A DNA stretch of 64,000 nucleotides from Tanypteryx hageni (Eukaryota; Arthropoda; Insecta; Odonata; Petaluridae), in the NCBI GenBank assembly GCA_028673005.1, contig CM054114.1:24705369-24769368 (forward strand), in the 5' to 3' direction. Of this stretch, positions 1 to 9,637 are shown piece after piece. The first letter of the stretch is position 1; every line of letters starts with the position of its first letter. Below the pieces are notes generated by a model that saw nothing but the letters and a program-made list of their open reading frames with translations, made no database searches and had not been told where the DNA came from. The translations under genes were made by a program, and so were the position numbers.

Positions 1-180
1 TAATCCATATCTTAAAACATCCTCACCCAAATAATAACCCATATTACAAAAATAAGAAGTTATATATCCTTCAACCAAAAAAAGGAAAGAACCTAAAAAC
101 AATAAACAAACTATATTTCAATAACTAGCTAAAAAGGACAAGGGGATCAAAAAGATTACAAACAAAATAAATTTTAACAT
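1..180 (-). pseudogene. nad4: nad4 5' part, copy 1 (cut by window edge)
   Basis: The minus strand opens with ATG at 180-178 and reads [10 protein letters not shown], the N-terminus of NADH dehydrogenase subunit 4 (membrane arm of complex I). The ATG overlaps the nad4L stop in the 7-base ATGTTAA arrangement usual for arthropod mtDNA. TGA at codon 21 is Trp in the mitochondrial code. Only the first 60 codons fall inside the window. Confidence 0.88.
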
Positions 181-469
181 TGAAGTATATTAAAAGCACT
201 AAAAAAATCATTACCATAAGTACCAATTATTGAAACCAAAATAGAAAGACCTAAAGCACCCTCACAAACACCAAAATTCAAAAAATATATTAAAAAATAT
301 AAATCATAAAATTCCCATAAAAGAATAAAAAACAAGAAATAAAATAAACTAAGAACAATAAATTCCAATCTTAATAAAGTTGAAAGTAAGTGTTTACGCT
401 TAGAAATGAAAGCCCAAACTCCCCCTCCAGCAAGCACAAAAAAAAAACAAAATAATAAAAGGTTAACAT
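174..469 (-). pseudogene. nad4L: nad4L, frameshifted by a 10-A run (copy 1)
   Basis: NADH dehydrogenase subunit 4L, a three-helix membrane subunit of complex I. From 437 down the frame reads [17 protein letters not shown] and ends in the family signature [11 protein letters not shown] and the terminal LQC. The natural start is the ATG complementary to 467-469, three bases from trnT, because copies with an 8-A run (see 32436-32729 and 55791-56084) are open from it for 97 codons, about the family length. Here the run on the plus strand (438-447) has 10 A, so that start is out of frame. The truncated frame from 437 lacks the first membrane residues. With two other broken genes beside it I call it a relic. 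Confidence 0.9.
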
Positions 470-471
470 TA

Positions 472-537
472 GTTTCAGTAGTTTATAAAAACATTGGTCT
501 TGTAAACCAAAATAGGGATATTAAATCCCCTAAAACT
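472..537 (+). tRNA. trnT: Mitochondrial-type tRNA-Thr (TGT), copy 1
   Basis: Cloverleaf readable by eye: acceptor GTTTCAG/CTAAAAC with one C-A mismatch, D arm GTTT-ATAA-AAAC, anticodon arm TTGGT-CTTGTAA-ACCAA (anticodon TGT), T arm GGGAT-ATTAA-ATCCC. It sits between nad4L and trnP as in arthropod mtDNA. The shape is well kept, but the position in a satellite makes function doubtful. Confidence 0.88.
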
Positions 538-574
538 CTTAATATTTAATACCCCCCCCCCATTAATTATTAAT

Positions 575-640
575 CAGAGAAGAACTCCATACAATCATCA
601 TTAATCTCCAAAATTAATATCTTAATTAAACTATTCTCTG
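575..640 (-). tRNA. trnP: Mitochondrial-type tRNA-Pro (TGG), copy 1
   Basis: On the minus strand the ends CAGAGAA and TTCTCTG give a perfect 7-bp acceptor stem. The anticodon arm is TTAAT-TTTGGAG-ATTAA with anticodon TGG. D and T stems are weak, which is common for mitochondrial tRNAs. A run of 10 C separates it from trnT. Location between trnT and nad6 supports the call. Confidence 0.85.
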
Positions 641-641
641 T

Positions 642-1312
642 ATCAGACAAATTCTTTATATATTTCTAGCAGCATTAAATAATTTTCTATTTACTAAAAT
701 AAATCACCCTATAAATATAGGTATTATTTTACTATTACAAACATTATTAATATGTTTAGTAACAGGTTGTATATCCCAAACAGCCTGATTTTCATATATT
801 TTATTTCTTGTTTTTTTGGGTGGCATACTAGTTCTTTTTATTTATATAACAAGAATTGCTTCAAATGAAATTTTTCAAAAAAGAAATTATTTATTATTAT
901 ATATATTATTTTCAACAATTTCTTTTATTATTTTATTATTTATTTTAATTATAGATCCTGTAATAACATCTTTTAATAGAACTGGTGAAACTTTATCATT
1001 TATAAGAATTATTTTAATTGTTATCACCACTGTAATTATATCAATTTCATCTTTTATTTCCAAAAAATCCGTAATTGACCGAGAAAAAATATCTCCATTT
1101 GAATGCGGATTTGATCCATTTACAACTGCAGGAATTCCCTTCTCTTTACGATTCTTCTTAATTGCAGTAATCTTCTTAATTTTTAATGTAGAAATTGCCT
1201 TATTATTACCAATAATAATAGTAATATAAGAATATCAAATATCAAAACTTGAATATGAATTTCAAGAATCTTTTTTATTATTTTATTACTGGGATTATAT
1301 CATGAATGAAAT
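642..1312 (+). pseudogene. In-frame nad6-nad3 chimera (copy 1)
   Basis: Starts with ATC one base after trnP, the usual place for nad6. With the invertebrate mitochondrial code the first part is NADH dehydrogenase subunit 6: [21 protein letters not shown], where W is TGA (787-789), then LVLFIY and SIASNE, where S is AGA. At about 985-1005 the frame passes without a break into subunit 3: [36 protein letters not shown]. Both genes normally encode complex I membrane subunits and are far apart in the arthropod gene order. The first frame stops at 1227-1229. nad3 continues in another frame from about 1225 (NIKTWMWISS, then GLYHEWN ending at 1312), so nad3 has a frameshift and lacks its last codons. 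The usual FDVE motif reads FNVE. With the standard code only 816-1229 appears open. Confidence 0.9.
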
Positions 1313-1447
1313 TGTACAATTGTATCCTGTGGCGTCTGTGTTGCAGTATCACTTCCAAACTCACTATAATCTACTGATAACGGCGAAAAGTTATAAACAG
1401 AAATTTCAGTTACTCAATCTAAAATTACAGCTTATTTTGTGAACTGA
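1313..1447. other. 135-bp spacer of unknown origin, copy 1
   Basis: Sequence between the end of nad3 homology and the first 28-bp repeat. It matches no mitochondrial gene I recognise and has no 28-bp periodicity; it is less AT-rich than the block beside it. It looks the same in all sixteen copies, so it was part of the unit before amplification. It may be the original nuclear flank. Confidence 0.75.
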
Positions 1448-4400
1448 CCTAGGTACTGCCGACCCTCAAGAGAATCATATTTACTGCCGCCCCTTAAGAG
1501 AATCCTAGGTACTGCCGCGTTTTTAAGAGAATACTATGTACTACCGCCCCTTAAGAGAATCCTAGGTACTGCCGCCCCTAAAGAGAATCCTAGGTACCGC
1601 CGCCCCTTAAGAGAATCCTAGGTACTGCCGACCCTTAAGAGAATCCCAGGTACTGTCGCCCCTTAAGAGAATCCTAGTTACTGCCGCCCCTTAAGAGAAT
1701 CCTAGGTACTGCAGCCCCTTAAGAGAATCCTAGGTACTGCCGCCCCTTAAGAGAATCCTAGTTACTGACGCCCCTTAAGAGAATCCTAGGTACTGCCGCC
1801 CCTTAAGAGAATCCTTGGTACTGCCGCCCCTTAAGAGAATCCCAGGTACTGTCGCCCCTTAAGAGAATCCTAGTTACTGCAGCCCCTTAAGAGAATCCTA
1901 GGTACTGTCGACCCCCTTAAGAGAATCCTAGGTACCGCCGCCCCTTAAGAGAATCCTAGGTACTGCCGACCCTTAAGAGAATCCCAGGTACTGTCGCCCC
2001 TTAAGAGAATCCTAGTTACTGCCGCCCCTTAAGAGAATCCTAGGTACTGCAGCCCCTTAAGATAATCCTAGGTACTGCCGCCCCTTAAGAGAATCCTAGT
2101 TACTGACGCCCCTTAAGAGAATCCTAGGTACTGCCGCCCCTTAAGAGAATCCTTGGTACTGCCGCCCCTTAAGAGAATCCCAGGTACTGTCGCCCCTTAA
2201 GAGAATCCTAGTTACTGCAGCCCCTTAAGAGAATCCTAGGTACTGCCGCCCCTTAAGAGAATCCTAGTTACTGACGCCCCTTAAGAGAATCCTAGGTACT
2301 GCCGCCCCTTAAGAGAATCCTTGGTACTGCCGCCCCTTAAGAGAATCCCAGGTACTGTCGCCCCTTAAGAGAATCCTAGTTACTGCCGCCCCTTAAGAGA
2401 ATCCTAGGTACTGTCGCCCCTTAAGAGAATCCCAGTTACTGCCGCCCCTTAAGAGAATCCTAGGTACTGCCGCCCCTTAAGAGAATCCTAGGTACTGCCG
2501 CCCCTTAAGAGAATCCTAGGTACTGCCGCCCCTTAAGAGAATCCCAGTTACTGCCGCCCCTTAAGAGAATCCTAGGTACTGCCGCCCCTTAAGAGAATCC
2601 TAGGTACCGCCGCCCCTTAAGAGAATCCTAGGTACTGCCGCCCCTTAAGAGAATCCCAGGTACTGTCGCCCCTTAAGAGAATCCTAGTTACTGCCGCCCC
2701 TTAAGAGAATCCTAGGTACTGCAGCCCCTTAAGAGAATCCTAGGTACTGTCGCCCCTTAAGAGAATCCTAGTTACTGCCGCCCCTTAAGAGAATCCTAGG
2801 TACTGCCGCCCCTTAAGAGATTCCTTGGTACTGCCGCCCCTTAAGAGAATCCCAGGTACTGTCGCCCCTTAAGAGAATCCTAGTTACTGCCGCCCCTTAA
2901 GAGAATCCTAGGTACTGCCGCCCCTTAAGAGAATCCCAGTTACTGCCGCCCCTTAAGAGAATCCCAGTTACTGCCGCCCCTTAAGAGAATCCTAGTGACT
3001 GCCGCCCCTTATGAGAATCCTAGGTACTGCAGCCCCTTAAGAGAATCCTAGGTACTGCCGCCCCTTAAGAGAATCCTAGGTACTGCCGCCCCTTAAGAGA
3101 ATCCTAGGTACTGCAGCCCCTTAAGAGAATCCCATTTACTGCCGCCCCTTAAGAGAATCCTAGGTACTGCCGCCCCTTAAGAGAATCCTAGTTACTGCCG
3201 CCCCTTAAGAGAATTCTAGGTACAGCCGCCCCTTAAGAGAATCCTAGGTACTGCCGCCCCTTAAGAGAATCCTAGGTACTGCCGCCCCTTAAGAGAATCC
3301 TAGATACTGCCGCCCCTTAAGAGAATCCTAGGTACTGCCGCCTTTTTAAGAGAATACTATGTACTACCGCCCCTTAAGAGAATCCCAGGTACTGTCGCCC
3401 CTTAAGAGAATCCTAGTTACTGCCGCCCCTTAAGAGAATCCTAGGTACTGCAGCCCCTTAAGAGAATCCTAGGTACTGCCGCGTTTTTAAGAGAATACTA
3501 TGTACTACCGCCCCTTAAGAGAATCCTAGGTACTGCCGCCCCTAAAGAGAATCCTAGGTACCGCCGCCCCTTAAGAGAATCCTAGGTACTGCCAACCCTT
3601 AAGAGAATCCCAGGTACTGTCGCCCCTTAAGAGAATCCTAGTTACTGCCGCCCCTTAAGAGAATCCTAGGTACTGCAGCCCCTTAAGAGAATCCTAGGTA
3701 CTGCCGCCCCTTAAGAGAATCCTAGTTACTGACGCCCCTTAAGAGAATCCTAGGTACTGCCGCCCCTTAAGAGAATCCTTGGTACTGACGCCCCTTAAGA
3801 GAATCCCAGGTACTGTCGCCCCTTAAGAGAATCCTAGTTACTGCAGCCCCTTAAGAGAATCCTAGGTACTGTCGACCCCCTTAAGAGAATCCTAGGTACC
3901 GCCGCCCCTTAAGAGAATCCTAGGTACTGCCGACCCTTAAGAGAATCCCAGGTACTGTCGCCCCTTAAGAGAATCCTAGTTACTGCCGCCCCTTAAGAGA
4001 ATCCTAGGTACTGCAGCCCCTTAAGAGAATCCTAGGTACTGCCGCCCCTTAAGAGAATCCTAGTTACTGACGCCCCTTAAGAGAATCCTAGGTACTGCCG
4101 CCCCTTAAGAGAATCCTTGGTACTGCCGCCCCTTAAGAGAATCCCAGGTACTGTCGCCCCTTAAGAGAATCCTAGTTACTGCCGCCCCTTAAGAGAATCC
4201 TAGGTACTGCCGCCCCTTAAGAGAATCCCAGTTACTGCCGCCCCTTAAGAGAATCCCAGTTACTGCCGCCCCTTAAGAGAATCCTAGTGACTGCCGCCCC
4301 TTATGAGAATCCTAGGTACTGCAGCCCCTTAAGAGAATCCTAGGTACTGCCGCCCCTTAAGAGAATCCTAGGTACTGCCGCCCCTTAAGAGAATCCTAGG

Positions 4401-4731
4401 TACTGCAGCCCCTTAAGAGAATCCCATTTACTGCCGCCCCTTAAGAGAATCCTAGGTACTGCCGCCCCTTAAGAGAATCCTAGTTACTGCCGCCCCTTAA
4501 GAGAATTCTAGGTACAGCCGCCCCTTAAGAGAATCCTAGGTACTGCCGCCCCTTAAGAGAATCCTAGGTACTGCCGCCCTTTAAGAGAATCCTAGGTACT
4601 GCCGCCCCTTAAGAGAATCCTAGGTACTGCCGCCTTTTTAAGAGAATACTATGTACTACCGCCCCTTAAGAGAATCCTAGGTACTGCCGCCCCTAAAGAG
4701 AATCCTAGGTACCGCCGCCCCTTAAGAGAAT
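1448..4731. repeat. 28-bp minisatellite array 1, double length (3,284 bp)
   Basis: About 117 tandem repeats of 28 bp. Each carries CCTAGG, GTACTG, CCGCCCC, CTTAAG and AGAGAAT in order; 15 of 28 consensus bases are G or C. Variants include agTTAC, ccCAGG, ccTTGG, gTACC, gCAGCC, gTCGCC and gACGCC. Stops in every frame exclude coding. The array-end variant gcctttttaag occurs inside it near 3342, followed by an array-start variant gcgtttttaag near 3480. Array 1 therefore looks like two arrays joined, without a mitochondrial block between them. Confidence 0.95.
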
Positions 4732-5466
4732 TAAATATAATACCTACATAATATAAAAAACTAAAAATACGCAATAATCCATATCCACCTAATTTTAATA
4801 AAACCCCTGCTAAAATTATAGAACCAGATACAGGGGCTTCAACATGAGACTTAGGTAATCATAAATGAAAAATGAACATAGGTATTTTTACTAAAAAAGC
4901 AAAAATTAAAGAAATATATAAATAAAAACTAAAATTATATTGTTGATAGAAAAAAACAAAAATATTTCATGTATCAAAAGAATAATAAATATTAAAGATA
5001 GAAATTAATAAGGGTAATGAAGCAAATAAAGTATAAAACAACAAATAAATTCCTGCTTGTATACGTTCAGGTTGATAACCTCAACCTAAAATCAAAAAGA
5101 ATGTGGGAATTAATGATCTTTCAAAAAAGAAATAAAATATAAAAAGTCTATTTCTTATAAAAGTTAATATTAAAAATATCAACAAAAAAATATTTGTTAA
5201 TATAAATAAAATAATAAAATTTTTATTTATATAATAGATATTATAGCCAATAACATTAAACAACAAATCCAAAATCTAAGTAAAATTAATCCATATCTTA
5301 AAACATCCTCACCCAAATAATAACCCATATTACAAAAATAAGAAGTTATATATCCTTCAACCAAAAAAAGGAAAGAACCTAAAAACAATAAACAAACTAT
5401 ATTTCAATAACTAGCTAAAAAGGACAAGGGGATCAAAAAGATTACAAACAAAATAAATTTTAACAT
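4732..5466 (-). pseudogene. nad4: nad4, N-terminal half, frameshifted (copy 2)
   Basis: N-terminal about 245 codons of NADH dehydrogenase subunit 4, out of roughly 445 in arthropods. From ATG at 5466 the frame runs to a TAA at 5229-5227 (codon 80). Homology then continues in another frame: FYFFFESSLIPTFFLILGWG (the W is TGA at 5083-5081), [10 protein letters not shown], then [16 protein letters not shown] and [11 protein letters not shown] one-base loss or two-base gain near 5230-5265 is thus fixed; the same TAA context is seen in all other copies. The Glu of FFFESSLIP, a conserved family residue, is kept here. Copy 2 alone has a further one-base deletion near 4945. Homology ends where the minisatellite begins. 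Confidence 0.92.
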
Positions 5467-5755
5467 TGAAGTATATTAAAAGCACTAAAAAAATCATTAC
5501 CATAAGTACCAATTATTGAAACCAAAATAGAAAGACCTAAAGCACCCTCACAAACACCAAAATTCAAAAAATATATTAAAAAATATAAATCATAAAATTC
5601 CCATAAAAGAATAAAAAACAAGAAATAAAATAAACTAAGAACAATAAATTCCAATCTTAATAAAGTTGAAAGTAAGTGTTTACGCTTAGAAATGAAAGCC
5701 CAAACTCCCCCTCCAGCAAGCACAAAAAAAAAACAAAATAATAAAAGGTTAACAT
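5460..5755 (-). pseudogene. nad4L: nad4L, 10-A frameshift (copy 2)
   Basis: Same coding sequence as copy 1: SKRKH form, ending [12 protein letters not shown]. The 10-A run disconnects the ATG at 5755 from the body of the gene. Confidence 0.9.
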
Positions 5756-5757
5756 TA

Positions 5758-5823
5758 GTTTCAGTAGTTTATAAAAACATTGGTCTTGTAAACCAAAATA
5801 GGGATATTAAATCCCCTAAAACT
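5758..5823 (+). tRNA. trnT: tRNA-Thr (TGT), copy 2
   Basis: Same arms as copy 1, including the single C-A acceptor mismatch. Confidence 0.87.
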
Positions 5824-5860
5824 CTTAATATTTAATACCCCCCCCCCATTAATTATTAAT

Positions 5861-5926
5861 CAGAGAAGAACTCCATACAATCATCATTAATCTCCAAAAT
5901 TAATATCTTAATTAAACTATTCTCTG
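5861..5926 (-). tRNA. trnP: tRNA-Pro (TGG), copy 2
   Basis: Perfect acceptor stem and TGG anticodon arm retained; preceded by a 10-C run. Confidence 0.85.
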
Positions 5927-5927
5927 T

Positions 5928-6598
5928 ATCAGACAAATTCTTTATATATTTCTAGCAGCATTAAATAATTTTCTATTTACTAAAATAAATCACCCTATAA
6001 ATATAGGTATTATTTTACTATTACAAACATTATTAATATGTTTAGTAACAGGTTGTATATCCCAAACAGCCTGATTTTCATATATTTTATTTCTTGTTTT
6101 TTTGGGTGGCATACTAGTTCTTTTTATTTATATAACAAGAATTGCTTCAAATGAAATTTTTCAAAAAAGAAATTATTTATTATTATATATATTATTTTCA
6201 ACAATTTCTTTTATTATTTTATTATTTATTTTAATTATAGATCCTGTAATAACATCTTTTAATAGAACTGGTGAAACTTTATCATTTATAAGAATTATTT
6301 TAATTGTTATCACCACTGTAATTATATCAATTTCATCTTTTATTTCCAAAAAATCCGTAATTGACCGAGAAAAAATATCTCCATTTGAATGCGGATTTGA
6401 TCCATTTACAACTGCAGGAATTCCCTTCTCTTTACGATTCTTCTTAATTGCAGTAATCTTCTTAATTTTTAATGTAGAAATTGCCTTATTATTACCAATA
6501 ATAATAGTAATATAAGAATATCAAATATCAAAACTTGAATATGAATTTCAAGAATCTTTTTTATTATTTTATTACTGGGATTATATCATGAATGAAAT
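5928..6598 (+). pseudogene. nad6-nad3 chimera (copy 2)
   Basis: Shares with copy 1 the Ile codon ATT in FILIIDP (nad6 part), where all later copies read FILFIDP. The nad3 frameshift follows the stop at 6513-6515. Confidence 0.9.
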
Positions 6599-6733
6599 TG
6601 TACAATTGTATCCTGTGGCGTCTGTGTTGCAGTATCACTTCCAAACTCACTATAATCTACTGATAACGGCGAAAAGTTATAAACAGAAATTTCAGTTACT
6701 CAATCTAAAATTACAGCTTATTTTGTGAACTGA
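6599..6733. other. 135-bp spacer, copy 2
   Basis: Same as 1313-1447. Confidence 0.75.
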
Positions 6734-8611
6734 CCTAGGTACTGCCGACCCTCAAGAGAATCATATTTACTGCCGCCCCTTAAGAGAATCCTAGGTACTG
6801 CCGCGTTTTTAAGAGAATACTATGTACTACCGCCCCTTAAGAGAATCCTAGGTACTGCCGCCCCTAAAGAGAATCCTAGGTACCGCCGCCCCTTAAGAGA
6901 ATCCTAGGTACTGCCGACCCTTAAGAGAATCCCAGGTACTGTCGCCCCTTAAGAGAATCCTAGTTACTGCCGCCCCTTAAGAGAATCCTAGGTACTGCAG
7001 CCCCTTAAGAGAATCCTAGGTACTGCCGCCCCTTAAGAGAATCCTAGTTACTGACGCCCCTTAAGAGAATCCTAGGTACTGCCGCCCCTTAAGAGAATCC
7101 TTGGTACTGCCGCCCCTTAAGAGAATCCCAGGTACTGTCGCCCCTTAAGAGAATCCTAGTTACTGCAGCCCCTTAAGAGAATCCTAGGTACTGTCGCCCC
7201 TTAAGAGAATCCTAGGTACCGCCGCCCCTTAAGAGAATCCTAGGTACTGCCGACCCTTAAGAGAATCCCAGGTACTGTCGCCCCTTAAGAGAATCCTAGT
7301 TACTGCCGCCCCTTAAGAGAATCCTAGGTACTGCAGCCCCTTAAGAGAATCCTAGGTACTGCCGCCCCTTAAGAGAATCCTAGTTACTGACGCCCCTTAA
7401 GAGAATCCTAGGTACTGCCGCCCCTTAAGAGAATCCTTGGTACTGCCGCCCCTTAAGAGAATCCCAGGTACTGTCGCCCCTTAAGAGAATCCTAGTTACT
7501 GCAGCCCCTTAAGAGAATCCTAGGTACTGCCGCCCCTTAAGAGAATCCTAGTTACTGACGCCCCTTAAGAGAATCCTAGGTACTGCCGCCAATTAAGAGA
7601 ATCCTTGGTACTGCCGCCCCTTAAGAGAATCCCAGGTACTGTCGCCCCTTAAGAGAATCCTAGTTACTGCCGCCCCTTAAGAGAATCCTAGGTACTGCCG
7701 CCCCTTAAGAGAATCCCAGTTACTGCCGCCCCTTAAGAGAATCCTAGGTACTGCCGCCCCTTAAGAGAATCCTAGGTACCGCCGCCCCTTAAGAGAATCC
7801 TAGGTACTGCCGCCCCTTAAGAGAATCCCAGGTACTGTCGCCCCTTAAGAGAATCCTAGTTACTGCCGCCCCTTAAGAGAATCCTAGGTACTGCAGCCCC
7901 TTAAGAGAATCCTAGGTACTGTCGCCCCTTAAGAGAATCCTAGTTACTGCCGCCCCTTAAGAGAATCCTAGGTACTGCCGCCCCTTAAGAGATTCCTTGG
8001 TACTGCCGCCCCTTAAGAGAATCCCAGGTACTGTCGCCCCTTAAGAGAATCCTAGTTACTGCCGCCCCTTAAGAGAATCCTAGGTACTGCCGCCCCTTAA
8101 GAGAATCCCAGTTACTGCCGCCCCTTAAGAGAATCCCAGTTACTGCCGCCCCTTAAGAGAATCCTAGTGACTGCCGCCCCTTATGAGAATCCTAGGTAAT
8201 GCAGCCCCTTAAGAGAATCCTAGGTACTGCCGTCCCTTAAGAGAATCCTAGGTACTGCCGCCCCTTAAGAGAATCCTAGGTACTGCAGCCCCTTAAGAGA
8301 ATCCCATTTACTGCCGCCCCTTAAGAGAATCCTAGGTACTGCCGCCCCTTAAGAGAATCCTAGTTACTGCCGCCCCTTAAGAGAATTCTAGGTACAGCCG
8401 CCCCTTAAGAGAATCCTAGGTACTGCCGCCCCTTAAGAGAATCCTAGGTACTGCCGCCCCTTAAGAGAATCCTAGGTACTGCCGCCCCTTAAGAGAATCC
8501 TAGGTACTGCCGCCTTTTTAAGAGAATACTATGTACTACCGCCCCTTAAGAGAATCCTAGGTACTGCCGCCCCTAAAGAGAATCCTAGGTACCGCCGCCC
8601 CTTAAGAGAAT
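6734..8611. repeat. 28-bp minisatellite array 2 (1,878 bp)
   Basis: About 67 repeats. The variant order recurs after 12 repeats: the rare variant cgaccc lies at 6915 and again at 7251, 336 bp apart. One repeat near 7590 has aatt in place of cctt. Confidence 0.95.
6915..7586. repeat. Two 336-bp (12 x 28) internal cassettes
   Basis: Twelve repeats with the same order of variants (gaccc, cagg-tgtcg, agtt-gccg, gcagcc, gccg, agtt-gacg, gccg, ttgg, cagg-tgtcg, agtt-gcagcc, tgtcg, taccg) occur twice in succession. The second cassette diverges towards its end. This is a second organisational level inside the minisatellite and is found in most arrays. Confidence 0.85.
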
Positions 8612-9347
8612 TAAATATAATACCTACATAATATAAAAAACTAAAAATACGCAATAATCCATATCCACCTAATTTTAATAAAACCCCTGCTAAAATTATA
8701 GAACCAGATACAGGGGCTTCAACATGAGACTTAGGTAATCATAAATGAAAAATGAACATAGGTATTTTTACTAAAAAAGCAAAAATTAAAGAAATATATA
8801 AATAAAAACTAAAATTATATTGTTGAATAGAAAAAAACAAAAATATTTCATGTATCAAAAGAATAATAAATATTAAAGATAGAAATTAATAAGGGTAATG
8901 AAGCAAATAAAGTATAAAACAACAAATAAATTCCTGCTTGTATACGTTCAGGTTGATAACCTCAACCTAAAATCAAAAAGAATGTGGGAATTAATGATCT
9001 TTATAAAAAGAAATAAAATATAAAAAGTCTATTTCTTATAAAAGTTAATATTAAAAATATCAACAAAAAAATATTTGTTAATATAAATAAAATAATAAAA
9101 TTTTTATTTATATAATAGATATTATAGCCAATAACATTAAACAACAAATCCAAAATCTAAGTAAAATTAATCCATATCTTAAAACATCCTCACCCAAATA
9201 ATAACCCATATTACAAAAATAAGAAGTTATATATCCTTCAACCAAAAAAAGGAAAGAACCTAAAAACAATAAACAAACTATATTTCAATAACTAGCTAAA
9301 AAGGACAAGGGGATCAAAAAGATTACAAACAAAATAAATTTTAACAT
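8612..9347 (-). pseudogene. nad4: nad4 N-terminal half with extra stop (copy 3)
   Basis: Fixed codon-80 lesion as in copy 2. In addition the conserved Glu codon of FFFESSLIP is TAA (9003-9001), with a neighbouring Phe to Leu change; this form is private to copy 3. Confidence 0.9.
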
Positions 9348-9635
9348 TGAAGTATATTAAAAGCACTAAAAAAATCATTACCATAAGTACCAATTATTGA
9401 AACCAAAATAGAAAGACCTAAAGCACCCTCACAAACACCAAAATTCAAAAAATATATTAAAAAATATAAATCATAAAATTCCCATAAAAGAATAAAAAAC
9501 AAGAAATAAAATAAACTAAGAACAATAAATTCCAATCTTAATAAAGTTGAAAGTAAGTGTTTACGCTTAGAAATGAAAGCCCAAACTCCCCCTCCAGCAA
9601 GCACAAAAAAAAACAAAATAATAAAAGGTTAACAT
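9341..9635 (-). pseudogene. nad4L: nad4L, 9-A frameshift (copy 3)
   Basis: SKRKH and NDFF form. With 9 A the original ATG at 9635 is out of frame; a spurious ATG inside the run opens a 91-codon frame beginning [10 protein letters not shown]. Confidence 0.9.
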
Positions 9636-9637
9636 TA

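Noticed and set aside
550..560. Meaningful variation in the C-run between trnT and trnP (8-10 C)
   Set aside because: Simple homopolymer variation, equally explained by slippage or consensus error; only the tagac change in copy 4 (near 13567) is a real sequence marker.
816..1229. A novel 137-residue membrane protein (and its 75-residue forms)
   Set aside because: It is the nad6-nad3 relic read with the standard code; the start is an internal TTG and the 75-residue forms end at a TGA that means Trp in the mitochondrial code.
1448..4731. CRISPR array, because of regular 28-bp repeats
   Set aside because: Repeats are directly adjacent with no spacers, no cas genes are present, and the context is arthropod mitochondrial sequence. 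It is a minisatellite.
5081..5272. A separate 63-residue protein beginning MDLLFNV
   Set aside because: It is the shifted-frame part of nad4 between the codon-80 lesion and the next TGA (Trp).
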